A DNA stretch of 64,000 nt, taken from Anaerolineae bacterium (GTDB taxonomy: Bacteria; Chloroflexota; Anaerolineae; 4572-78; J111). The notes under the pieces were generated by a model, which saw nothing but the letters and a program-made list of their open reading frames with translations, was not told the DNA's origin and did no database searches. Position numbers and translations under genes: made by a program. How positions within the stretch are numbered: the first letter of the stretch is position 1; each line of letters opens with the position of its first letter. Below, one piece after another: positions 1 to 7,995 of this stretch. The stretch lies in the NCBI GenBank assembly GCA_016926805.1, contig JAFGNV010000217.1, forward strand, positions 1 to 64,000, read 5' to 3'.

Positions 1-134
1 CATGTCATTTTGAGCGACCAGAGGGAGCGAAAAATCCCTAAAACGTGGACTTGCCAATAGAATTTTTGGGGATTCTTCACTCCGCTTCAGCCGCTGCGCT
101 TCCTTCGCTTCCAAGCTTCGTTCAGAATGACATG
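1..134. repeat. Palindromic interspersed repeat (MITE/REP-like)
   Basis: The stretch opens with CATGTCATTTTGAGC and closes with GTTCAGAATGACATG, which are near-perfect reverse complements. Inside lie GGGAGCGAAAAATCCC and a GGATTCTTCACTCCGCTTC stretch typical of small palindromic elements scattered in many bacterial genomes. It has no coding potential I would defend. It may extend left of the window. Confidence 0.55.
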
Positions 135-411
135 CGTAAGTCCTGTAGTTTAATTCTCTATCAGATATGTTATATGAGCAATCATACGAACAGTCGTAGT
201 CCAAGCTACGAAAAATCGCAAAAAAATCGTATCTATCGTATTTGTCGTATTGAGGTTAGCATAACAAATCAACACCCTCTTCGTCAACGCAAAGTTGGCA
301 AGTTAGGGCATCCTAACGTGGACAGGCCGCAACCAAAAAGGGATACTCCAACAGAAGTTTTTGCCCAATGCACAAGGATTTCACGGGTTAGGCCCAGACC
401 GGCTGATAAAA
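135..411. other. Gene-free stretch
   Basis: AT-rich non-coding DNA between the palindromic repeat and the first gene. It holds a small CGTAG/CTACG inverted repeat near 195-210 and three tandem 9-mers at 226-252. I see no convincing gene on either strand; the long plus-strand reading frame across this area has no recognisable protein character. Confidence 0.5.
226..252. repeat. Three tandem 9-bp repeats
   Basis: Three consecutive units, ATCGTATCT, ATCGTATTT and GTCGTATTG, share the core TCGTAT at 9-bp spacing. Nine base pairs is close to one helical turn, so this could be an operator-like array, but no promoter is clearly attached. Confidence 0.35.
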
Positions 412-639
412 CTAATTCTGGTCACTTTTACGTTCAACACAATTCACCGAGACGAGCGCCAGCCCCAAATCACGCATCCGGTTCAACACGCCGTACAACG
501 CAGCCTGATCCAGAAGCGGGCCGGATAGCACCGCTTGACCGTCGGGCTGATTTTCGATTTGCAGCCCGCCAAACCAGGCGCTCCATTGTTTCGACAGGTG
601 GCCTTTCACCCGTATTTCACAATAGATTGGCTCGGTCAC
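412..639 (-). CDS. Small hypothetical protein downstream of LuxR-type regulator
   Basis: A 75-residue cytoplasmic protein with a GTG start preceded by AAAGGG at suitable spacing. It begins MTEPIYCEIRVKG, has a WSAWFGGLQIE segment, and ends in a charged tail. I recognise no named domain. The alternation of short hydrophobic strands and one amphipathic helix suggests a small alpha-beta fold. It lies about 240 bases downstream of, and in the same direction as, the large MalT-like regulator, so it may be a co-transcribed accessory protein; that is inference. No signal peptide or membrane segment is present. Function unknown. Confidence 0.6.
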   Translation of the reverse strand: MTEPIYCEIRVKGHLSKQWSAWFGGLQIENQPDGQAVLSGPLLDQAALYGVLNRMRDLGLALVSVNCVERKSDQN

Positions 640-876
640 AATTGTCCCTTTCTGAGTTATCAGTTTATGATAAAAAAGGGTGGAGTGTCATCCCCCAAAG
701 GATTGATAGAAGGGGTGGAGAACAGATGGTTGGGTGGAGGTGTGCCGGATGATCTCAGCGACCTGGGCGGCATGGAGGCCGATGATAGGCTTATTTACGC
801 CGCGAAACACTACTCACAAGGCCCAGCTTACCGTGCCGGATCGCTTTGGTTTGAATGGCATCGGGAACAAAGAGTC

Positions 877-3564
877 TTACTGCACCAGTTCCAACTCTCT
901 GCCCCGGGCTACAGCCTGTGTCCGAGAAGAAACGTCGAGTTTGCGGTAAATGTTATTGACGTGGGTTTTTACGGTGCTCACCGCTACCACCAATTCATTG
1001 GCAATTTCCTGGTTCGACAAACCGGCGGCAATGAGGCGTAACACTTCGAGTTCCCGCTCGCTCAACGGCTCAACCAAAGGTTGAGGAATAGAGGCTGAAG
1101 GCTGAAGCGATGCAGTATACGAAGAAGAGACCTTACCCTTTTCTCTTCCGCCTTCAATTTTCAGCTTTGCCAACAACTCGGCCATCGGGGGACCGTTTTC
1201 AACAAAGATACGCTTCAGACCTTCCGGCTCAGCCAGGGAGAGAGCCTGTTCCAGCACCGAAAAGGCGCGGAGGAGCTGGCCCTGCTGTTGGTAGGCCAGA
1301 GCCTGGAGGACAAGAATTTCAGCAGTGAGCCAGACCCACCTTGCCGCTTCTGTTTTTTTTAGAAGAGAGGTAAGGACGGCCAGGGCATCCTCCGGATGGC
1401 CTTGGGCCAGGAATAGCCGGGCTACCACCAGATATTCTATGGCGCGAAGGAAGGGCGAGAATTCAGCCTCGATTTCTAACTCCCGCAGGTTGACCTCCCT
1501 GGTCAGGTTTCGTTCTTTGGCCCAGCGGGCAGCAGCCTCCAGACGAGCAGGGAAGTCATTGCCTTGTGCTATCCACAGACGTGCTTGGTAGATTGCCACC
1601 ATCTGGTCGTCAATTTGCATCGCGTCAAATCTTTCCGCCAGTTGCCGGGCTTTCAGAATGGCCTCATCGGCCCCCTCCGAGTCGCCTTGCATCTGTTTGA
1701 CCAAGGCCAGGCCAAGATACCCCTGCAAGCAAGCGGCCTCCGACCAGCGGCGAGTCAACTCGATCCCGTTGCTGATTTGCCGCTCGGCTTCTGCTAATTC
1801 GTTCCACTCCATCATGAGCCAGCCCAAACCCGTGAGGGCCACCCCGGCAATGGGCCGCAGACGGCCTTGTTTATCCTTGGCCCAATCCAGGGCTTGTTGC
1901 AGCAATAGCTTTGATTGATGAAAGCGTCCTTCAATCATGATCGTTTGAGCCAGCCGGCATTGGGCCAGAACGGTAACAATGACATTACCGGTTTGTTGGC
2001 CCACCCGAACAACTTCGGTAAAAGCTTCGGTTACCGCCGGGATATTGCCCCCCCAAACGTGAACCAACCCCACGCTGGCCGCCACAATGCTACGCATAAA
2101 CAGGCTATTCTCCGGTAGCAGTTTCAGCGCCTGTTGCGACAGGTCAAGCGTAAAGTGCGTGTCTCCCTGCAAGGCCGCCAGCCACACCCGAAAAGCCAGC
2201 ACTTCACCGGAAACCGAGCCGGCCGCTTCGGCGGCAATAGCGTCTTGCAGCCGCGCCTCCGCAGTTTCAATAGGGCTGGCGTTTAGAACCAAGGCCCAGG
2301 CATGGTAAACACAGAGCAGAGGTCTGGCCCGTATTACCTCGTCCGGTAACGCTTCTAGCCAACCCTGCAACGTGGCTACCTCGCTGCGGATCAGGATAAC
2401 ATCGGCTGCTTTTTCAATCAATTGCGCCGTTCGCTCGAAATCTTGGGCCAACAAAGCATGCTCAATGGCCGCAGCAACTAACCTGTTCTGTTCGTACCAC
2501 CGGCTGGCACGCCGATGCAGGTCGGCCACCCCATCAGGAAAATCTTGTTGCAAGTGACTGCGCAAAAAATCGGCAAAGAGGCGATGGTAACGATACCACT
2601 CCCGCCGATCATCAAGGGGAAACAGGAAGAGATTGGCCTGCTCTAATCGCCGCAAAATGGTTTCACTGTCTGCCCGCCCGGTAACCGCATCACATAACGA
2701 GGCCGTCAGCCGTTCCAGAATAGCCGTGTGGCATAAAAAATTGTGAATTTCTGGAGATTGCTGGTTCATTACTTCTTCGGCCAGGTAGTCGATAACGTGG
2801 CGATGACTACCGCCAAAAGCGGCGATAAAATCGGCTACGTGCTCGGTCGCTCTACCCCGGATTGACAGCGCGGCCAGTTGTAGTCCGGCAATCCAGCCCT
2901 CGGTGCGGGCTTCCAGGGCTGCTACGTCTTCCGTGGTCAGGTTCAAGCCCATAACCTGGTTGAGAAATTGGGTGGATTCAGCCAGGGTAAAGCGCAGCTC
3001 GGCTTCGCGAAGTTCAATCAGTTGGCCACGCGTACGCAAACGCGGCAATGGCAAGGGTGGGTCGGCCCGACTGGCAATAACCAACTGCATTGGCCCGGGC
3101 AGATGATCGGCCAGAAAAACCAGCGCCTCGTGGATGGTTGGCTGCTCGATGACGTGATAGTCGTCCAGAACCAGGATAAAATCGGTGGAGATGGCGGCAA
3201 TATCATTGATAAGCATTGTGAGAACGTTTTTGATGGGTGACGGTTGAGGTGATTGCAGCAAGGCCCGGATGTCTGCGCCAAAGTCCGGCTGCAAGGTTTC
3301 CAGAGCGGCAATGAAATAAATTAGGAAACGAATCGGGTCATTGTCGTCATCGTCCAGAGAGAGCCAGGCTACCGGCAGGTCGATTTGCCGCAACCAATCG
3401 CCAACCAGGGTTGTCTTGCCAAATCCGGCCGGGGCAGAGATGAGGACGATACTTGGTTTGCGTTGCAAGCTCTGGTTGAGTCGTTCCAGCAGGCGAAGCC
3501 GGGGCACCAACTCGGGGCGGGGTGGAGGAATATATAATTTGGTGGTCAAAACTTGGGTGGGCAT
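877..3564 (-). CDS. LuxR-family transcriptional regulator, MalT-like (LAL)
   Basis: An 895-residue signal-transducing ATPase with a DNA-binding tail. Residues 43-52 ([10 protein letters not shown]) are the Walker A motif with Lys50, and [10 protein letters not shown] around 127-136 is Walker B, placing it in the STAND/MalT class. The middle (about 400-800) is helical and repetitive, as in the TPR-like sensor region of MalT. The last 65 residues are a LuxR helix-turn-helix ([20 protein letters not shown], then [14 protein letters not shown]). Family members bind an inducer through the TPR region and ATP/ADP through the NTPase and activate target promoters. The inducer is not deducible here. 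The start ATG sits 6 bases after a TATAAT box, suggesting a leaderless mRNA. No adjacent metabolic operon shows its target. Confidence 0.93.
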   Translation of the reverse strand: MPTQVLTTKLYIPPPRPELVPRLRLLERLNQSLQRKPSIVLISAPAGFGKTTLVGDWLRQIDLPVAWLSLDDDDNDPIRFLIYFIAALETLQPDFGADIRALLQSPQPSPIKNVLTMLINDIAAISTDFILVLDDYHVIEQPTIHEALVFLADHLPGPMQLVIASRADPPLPLPRLRTRGQLIELREAELRFTLAESTQFLNQVMGLNLTTEDVAALEARTEGWIAGLQLAALSIRGRATEHVADFIAAFGGSHRHVIDYLAEEVMNQQSPEIHNFLCHTAILERLTASLCDAVTGRADSETILRRLEQANLFLFPLDDRREWYRYHRLFADFLRSHLQQDFPDGVADLHRRASRWYEQNRLVAAAIEHALLAQDFERTAQLIEKAADVILIRSEVATLQGWLEALPDEVIRARPLLCVYHAWALVLNASPIETAEARLQDAIAAEAAGSVSGEVLAFRVWLAALQGDTHFTLDLSQQALKLLPENSLFMRSIVAASVGLVHVWGGNIPAVTEAFTEVVRVGQQTGNVIVTVLAQCRLAQTIMIEGRFHQSKLLLQQALDWAKDKQGRLRPIAGVALTGLGWLMMEWNELAEAERQISNGIELTRRWSEAACLQGYLGLALVKQMQGDSEGADEAILKARQLAERFDAMQIDDQMVAIYQARLWIAQGNDFPARLEAAARWAKERNLTREVNLRELEIEAEFSPFLRAIEYLVVARLFLAQGHPEDALAVLTSLLKKTEAARWVWLTAEILVLQALAYQQQGQLLRAFSVLEQALSLAEPEGLKRIFVENGPPMAELLAKLKIEGGREKGKVSSSYTASLQPSASIPQPLVEPLSERELEVLRLIAAGLSNQEIANELVVAVSTVKTHVNNIYRKLDVSSRTQAVARGRELELVQ

Positions 3565-3570
3565 AGGTTC

Positions 3571-3598
3571 ATTATAGAATGATTGGCCGGAAATTCAA
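3571..3598 (-). promoter_or_regulatory. Promoter of the LuxR regulator gene
   Basis: On the minus strand, TTGAAT is followed after 16 bp by a perfect TATAAT. Only 6 bases (GAACCT) separate the -10 from the ATG at 3564, so transcription should begin at or next to the start codon. Confidence 0.6.
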
Positions 3599-3653
3599 AA
3601 AGCATGCTGGTTGTCACCAATAATTGAGGGAAATGCATCCCCCAAATTTACCC

Positions 3654-3682
3654 TTGCAATTTTACCGTCCATCGGGTATAGT
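3654..3682 (+). promoter_or_regulatory. Promoter for an orphan short transcript
   Basis: TTGCAA (3654-3659), a 17-bp spacer, then TATAGT (3677-3682). It points away from the LuxR promoter and no protein gene lies before the terminator about 115 bases on. Confidence 0.55.
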
Positions 3683-3689
3683 AACAGAG

Positions 3690-3825
3690 TCAAGCCGTTC
3701 TATGCGGATGGAGCGACCATCGACAGACCGGGTTGGCTGTCGCCTATTTACCTTTTAACTTTGCCCTTAATTGCATTGTCAAAAAAGGCGACAAAAAAGG
3801 AGCGCCGCCAGGCGCTCCTTTTGTA
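3690..3825 (+). ncRNA. Candidate small RNA, about 135 nt
   Basis: A promoter (3654-3682) and an intrinsic terminator (3795-3830) bracket a short transcript with no gene of normal size. Its 5' part can form GATGG/CCATC and CGACAG/CTGTCG hairpins. A second option pairs TGTCGCCT with AGGCGACA just before the terminator, and this excludes the CGACAG/CTGTCG stem, so the RNA could switch between folds. An 18-codon reading frame (3702-3758, beginning MRMERPSTD) lies inside but lacks a clear ribosome site. It could therefore be an sRNA, a leader-peptide transcript or a riboregulator. I match no known RNA family by eye. Confidence 0.45.
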
Positions 3826-3830
3826 TTTAA
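3795..3830. terminator. Bidirectional intrinsic terminator
   Basis: Perfect 8-bp stem GGAGCGCC/GGCGCTCC with loop GCCA, flanked by A-run and T-run. On plus it ends the candidate small RNA (TTTTGTATTT); on minus it ends the anti-sigma-like gene transcript (TTTTTTGTCG). Confidence 0.8.
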
Positions 3831-3924
3831 TCTTACATGTAATTTTATTACAGTGTGAAGGCGCCAAAGATTTCTACAGCCTTATTCCGACTCGACCAGC
3901 CGGATTTGGGAACGAACTGACCGA

Positions 3925-4233
3925 TTACACCGACGGATCACAGGGCCAGGGCTGATCAACCGAACCGATCATAGTGATCAAACTCTCAAACAAAGTGCTG
4001 CAATCTGGACACTGTTTGAGATGTTGTTGCACCAATGCTATCACCTGGCATGGCGCAGCCCCCGCTATCAGCATTTCGGTGTACTCATCCAACAGGTCGT
4101 AACATTCCTGGCAACCGATTTCGTCTTCTTCGGTTTCAAGTGCCGATTTTAGGATTGTTTGCCACACTGGCTGGGTCATTTCTGTTGCTCCATTTGCGGC
4201 TTCTATCTTATTAGACGTGGGACGGTGGGGCAT
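3925..4233 (-). CDS. Cysteine-rich anti-sigma-like protein
   Basis: A 102-residue soluble protein that starts 2 bases after the stop of the sigma factor gene, so the two are translationally coupled. It has CQECYDLLDEY and, about 30 residues later, HLKQCPDCSTLF, resembling the H-x3-C-x2-C zinc site of zinc-binding anti-sigma factors. No membrane segment is present, unlike many partners of this type. A second ATG at 4179 has a better ribosome site (GGAG, 8-base gap) and may be the true start, giving 84 residues. The likely role is to bind and inhibit the upstream sigma factor; this is inference from position and motif. Confidence 0.65.
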   Translation of the reverse strand: MPHRPTSNKIEAANGATEMTQPVWQTILKSALETEEDEIGCQECYDLLDEYTEMLIAGAAPCQVIALVQQHLKQCPDCSTLFESLITMIGSVDQPWPCDPSV

Positions 4234-4235
4234 TC

Positions 4236-4886
4236 TTACTCATCTTCGCTAAACAGGCGCAAAATATAGGCCGGGTCCCATCCTAACTGCTGCAAGCCTC
4301 GCTTTAATTTGAGACGAGCATCGTGCAATAATTTATAGATGTTATTGATATTGGTATCGAGCAGGCGCGCCACTTCGGCCATAGGAATATCGTCGATGCG
4401 GACCGCCATCAACACCTGGCGTTGGCGGTCGGTTAAATCATGGTTAACCACTTGAGTAATGGCCTGCCACACATGCCGCCGTTCGCTTTCGGAATCGGGA
4501 TTACTGCCAGGTCCCGAGTCAAAAGCCAGAACTTCTTGCAGCGATGTGCCGGTTTCGGTGATAGCATCCAGGGATAGATCGCGCCACCTGGCTCGACGCA
4601 ACTCGCTGATGGTGTGATTGGCGGCAATTTTGGCGGCCCAGGTGGTAAATTTACTTTTGCCACGAAAGGAGTCTAAACCGGTCCGGATTTTGAGCAAGGC
4701 ATCTTGAACATAATCCTGACCCATGTGCTGCAACTCGCTTTCGGCCAGATGGCTCAAATCGCTGCGAGAGCGAAGATAAACCATTACCGCTCGTTGTAAA
4801 TACTGGCGCAAATCTTCAATTGCTTCGGCCTGGTGTAGGCTGCCATCATCGAGGTGTGCCAGCCATTGTTCGTTGGTGCGTTCCAT
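4236..4886 (-). CDS. RNA polymerase sigma factor, sigma-70 family
   Basis: A 216-residue ECF-sized sigma factor. The chosen start (MERTNEQWLAHLDDG) follows the preceding gene by 8 bases; a longer frame upstream overlaps that gene and is not protein-like. Region 2 is visible as MGQDYVQDALLKIRTGLDSF and WAAKIAANHTISELRR. Region 4 is LTDRQRQVLMAVRIDDIP followed by NINNIYKLLHDARLKLKRGL, the helix-turn-helix that reads -35 elements. It is followed by a coupled cysteine-rich gene, the usual sigma/anti-sigma order. Regulon unknown. It sits in the same transcript direction as the glycosyltransferase upstream. Confidence 0.88.
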   Translation of the reverse strand: MERTNEQWLAHLDDGSLHQAEAIEDLRQYLQRAVMVYLRSRSDLSHLAESELQHMGQDYVQDALLKIRTGLDSFRGKSKFTTWAAKIAANHTISELRRARWRDLSLDAITETGTSLQEVLAFDSGPGSNPDSESERRHVWQAITQVVNHDLTDRQRQVLMAVRIDDIPMAEVARLLDTNINNIYKLLHDARLKLKRGLQQLGWDPAYILRLFSEDE

Positions 4887-4894
4887 AGTGAAGT

Positions 4895-7720
4895 CTATTC
4901 TACCGTAATCGGCCAGCTTTCCAAAATAACGTGGTCGCCCATAATCTCTCCTGCCTTTATGACCGGCAAGCGGCTGAAGTCGTTGGCATTGTACAGGCCA
5001 ACTTCCAGCCAATATTGGCCCGGCAGGGTGTCGGCAGGGATGAGTAAATTGTAGGGGTCGGTAAGATACTCATCAACCAGCCAGCCGGTGGTGGGAAATT
5101 GTCCCCCGCCCGGAATCTGGTCTTGCTGCGCCACAATTTGGCCGTGATCATTTAACAGATGCACAAACACAGACCAATTCCGCTCAAACGGGCCAATGGC
5201 CTGCCAGTAGAGAGTCAGGGGAAGCTGCTGGCCGGGATTCACGTGAGACCGGGGCAGGTCGAGGCCCATCAGTTTGGCCTGATCACTGAAATTCACGTCC
5301 AGGGCAATTTGGGCCTCGGGCGGCTCAAAGAGATGGGGGCGGTCGATGGTGGTGACGGTGGTCAGAACCAACGGACTGCTGCCATCCGAGGATAGCCAGC
5401 CCTGATTCGGCGTGACCAGTCCCACGGCCAGGTGATATTCGCCGGGAGGCAGGGCCGGTGGCAGGGGTACATCGTGCGGATCGCGCAGGAGGGTGTCGCG
5501 CTGCCAGTCGGTACTGGGGCGAATGGGATCTCGTTGATACGTAACCACAGGCTGTCCGGCCTTGTCTTGCAATTGAACGGCAACGGCTAGCGGTCCAGGC
5601 CGGTCGGCCAGCGATTGCCAGAAAAGAGTCAGGGGTAACGTCTCGCCTGCTTTGAAAGGACGGTTGCCCAGGCTGTATCCCACCAGTCGCGCTGCCTGGC
5701 CAAAGCTGGTGTCCGCATTGAATTGTGTCGGCAGAGCCGCGATGCCGACGGGTGGCTGGGGGTCAACCACCTCTACCTGGGCCAGTTCCAACTCGACCCC
5801 CTGCGGCTGGCCCTCGGTGTCGAGCAGGTCAAGAGGGTGGGCGTCGCTGACGCGGCGGATGCTCAAGAGCAGCCGGTACCGGCCCGGCGGAGTTCCGGCG
5901 GGAATAAGCAGGCCGTGCCGATCGATGAGGGTGTCGCCGATGGCCAGATCGGTAAAAAAGGTCTGGCTGGCCCGGGGATGGCTGTCGCGGATGGCCCAGG
6001 TGCGGCCCTCGGCACCGGCCAGGCGCAGGCTGACCAGATGGCTGCTGCCCAGGCTGTTTTCCTTGCGCCAGGTGAGTTCAACCGGCACAATGCCCCGCCC
6101 GGCTGCGGACGGCTCGCTGCCAACGCTGGCCGCCAGCAGGGAGAGTCGACCGGCAAAGTTGGCCGTGGGGCCAGGGGTGAATGCGTCCGGCGGCGCGCCG
6201 ACCAGGGTCAGTTTGGTTTGGGGGCCATACCATTCCAACAGGGCCGGAAATCCCAGTTCGGCCATAGCTGCTTCGGCCTCGTTTTCCCAGACGTGACCCA
6301 AAGTTTGGTGCGCCGGGAACCACAGTCGTGGCGATGTGGCCAAAATGCTGGCCAGGTCTCGCCTGAGTTGGGCATGACCGGCAGAGCCGGCCCAGCCTGC
6401 TCCCCAACCGGGCACTGCAAACAAGCGGGCATGCGGGGAGGAAAGATAGGCATAATAATAACCAAGTTGCCACTGATAGCTGGCCAGGAGCGTATCGTCA
6501 GGCGCAGCCCGGGCGGCAATGTCTTTGAGCAAGGGACGGTAGTCCTGGTAGGGGTAACGGGGGATGGTGTAAAAACCGATCAGACTGACATTGATTACCA
6601 GCAGCATCGCCAGGACAAACGTGCCCACCAGCAGGTATTGGCGATCCCACAACCAGATGATGCCGGCGCCAATCAACAACCAGTAGGCCGGGGCGGCCAG
6701 CAGCAGTGTCCGCTCAAAAAAAGGCGGGGTAAAAGGAAAAACCAGATTGATCAGATAGCCCAGCGCCAGGGGCGTCAAGAGATAGAAGAGCAAGAGCGAG
6801 CGCCGGGGACGGTCAGATGAAACCACGGCAATAAGACCCAGGGCCGCCACAATGACAAACGGCAGAGCGGCCCAAATGTATTGCTGTAAATTGTTGGGTA
6901 AGTGGCCAATACTGAAAGCCACAAAGTGATCGCCCAAGAAACGGACGATATCAAGAGGAATATAACTTTCAATATCGGCCTTGTTGGCCACATAGTTTGT
7001 CAGGCGCGGTCCCAGGTAAATGAGCCAGGGGAGGTAAAACGCGCCAACCCAGAGAAGAGGCGACAGAGAAGCGAGGAGAGAAAAAGAGGGGAGAGATTTT
7101 TTTGATTCTCGTTTTGCCAATAGGTAACGCAACAGGAGATAAAGGCCCTGCCCCAGCACCAGCAGGGCCGCGTAATAATGGGTATATAGCGCGGCCATGG
7201 TAACCAGAACGTAGGCCGCCAACCACCGGCGGCGACGGTCATCCTGCCAGCGTCGCAAACAATAGATCGACAGCGCGCCCAGCAGCGTGACCAACTGGTA
7301 CATCCGCACTTCTTGCGAGTAGTAAATGGCCAGCGGCATCACCGCCGCAACCGCCACTCCGGCGACGCCCGGCCGGGCATCGCCAAACAGACGACGCCCC
7401 AACCCGTACAGGGTGGGGATCAGCAACGTGCCGGTGAAAACGGAAAAGACGCGTGCTTCCTCCGGCCCAACCCCGGCGAGCCACAGCCACAATTTCAGCA
7501 CAATGTAGTACAGCGGCGGGTGAATGTCGATGGCGGTGAGAGCCAGCAACTGCGGCAGCGACTGCCCGGCAAAATAGAAGCTCCAACCTTCATCGCCCCA
7601 GAGGGGTTGAAAGTCGAGCCTTTGCAAACGCAGGCCAAAACCAATGAGGGCACAAAGAAGCACCCAGTGGCCGGGTTGATTTCTGAGGCGGATGGTGTGT
7701 AAACTGGCCAGGAACTTCAT
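4895..7720 (-). CDS. PMT-family (GT-C) membrane glycosyltransferase with C-terminal beta modules
   Basis: A 941-residue protein. The first 420 residues contain about ten hydrophobic helices. WGDEGWSFYF (about 42-51) is the loop-1 acidic motif and DIHPPLYYIVLK (about 66-77) the second conserved motif of the ArnT/PMT-like (GT39/GT83) class. These enzymes move a sugar from a lipid-linked donor on the outer membrane face to a protein or lipid. The C-terminal half contains three copies of an about 85-residue beta-rich module (for example LTLYWQAIGPF, FPTTGWLVDEYLTDP, LPGQYWLEVGLY) also present in four other proteins of this window. Donor and acceptor are unknown. No strong ribosome site precedes the ATG. 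Confidence 0.85.
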   Translation of the reverse strand: MKFLASLHTIRLRNQPGHWVLLCALIGFGLRLQRLDFQPLWGDEGWSFYFAGQSLPQLLALTAIDIHPPLYYIVLKLWLWLAGVGPEEARVFSVFTGTLLIPTLYGLGRRLFGDARPGVAGVAVAAVMPLAIYYSQEVRMYQLVTLLGALSIYCLRRWQDDRRRRWLAAYVLVTMAALYTHYYAALLVLGQGLYLLLRYLLAKRESKKSLPSFSLLASLSPLLWVGAFYLPWLIYLGPRLTNYVANKADIESYIPLDIVRFLGDHFVAFSIGHLPNNLQQYIWAALPFVIVAALGLIAVVSSDRPRRSLLLFYLLTPLALGYLINLVFPFTPPFFERTLLLAAPAYWLLIGAGIIWLWDRQYLLVGTFVLAMLLVINVSLIGFYTIPRYPYQDYRPLLKDIAARAAPDDTLLASYQWQLGYYYAYLSSPHARLFAVPGWGAGWAGSAGHAQLRRDLASILATSPRLWFPAHQTLGHVWENEAEAAMAELGFPALLEWYGPQTKLTLVGAPPDAFTPGPTANFAGRLSLLAASVGSEPSAAGRGIVPVELTWRKENSLGSSHLVSLRLAGAEGRTWAIRDSHPRASQTFFTDLAIGDTLIDRHGLLIPAGTPPGRYRLLLSIRRVSDAHPLDLLDTEGQPQGVELELAQVEVVDPQPPVGIAALPTQFNADTSFGQAARLVGYSLGNRPFKAGETLPLTLFWQSLADRPGPLAVAVQLQDKAGQPVVTYQRDPIRPSTDWQRDTLLRDPHDVPLPPALPPGEYHLAVGLVTPNQGWLSSDGSSPLVLTTVTTIDRPHLFEPPEAQIALDVNFSDQAKLMGLDLPRSHVNPGQQLPLTLYWQAIGPFERNWSVFVHLLNDHGQIVAQQDQIPGGGQFPTTGWLVDEYLTDPYNLLIPADTLPGQYWLEVGLYNANDFSRLPVIKAGEIMGDHVILESWPITVE

Positions 7721-7783
7721 AGACTTTTAGGCTCAAGTACAAGTGCAAATATCCAAACGCAAACAGGAAATATTGGCGCGGTC

Positions 7784-7863
7784 GCCCTCACCCCTGCCCC
7801 TCTCCCGGGGGGCGAGGGGAAAAGCTGCTCCCTCCCCCTGTGGGAGAGAGTTGGGGTGAGGGC
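7784..7863. repeat. Imperfect palindromic repeat (CCCTCACCCC family)
   Basis: GCCCTCACCCC at the left end and GGGGTGAGGGC at the right are exact reverse complements; internal CCTCTCCC and GGGAGAG extend the stem. This is a common interspersed repeat type in bacterial genomes. It fills most of the gap between the propeller gene and the glycosyltransferase gene. Confidence 0.65.
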
Positions 7864-7995
7864 TAGATTACGTCTGCATTTGTTCTAAACATGAGCCGAC
7901 TTTTAGAATGCTTACGTTGGAAAAAAGACGTACAGCCCACACTGGACATATTCTAACCATCTCTGGGGATAAGGCAAGCCCATTTTGAAACAATG

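Noticed and set aside
45-752. Plus-strand 235-codon open frame at the left edge
   Set aside because: It begins inside the palindromic repeat, crosses a real minus-strand gene and has no recognisable protein features.
5723-6820. Plus-strand 365-codon frame inside the glycosyltransferase gene
   Set aside because: It is the antisense shadow of a GC-rich coding gene; composition is Gln/Gly/Arg-biased and no domain is visible.
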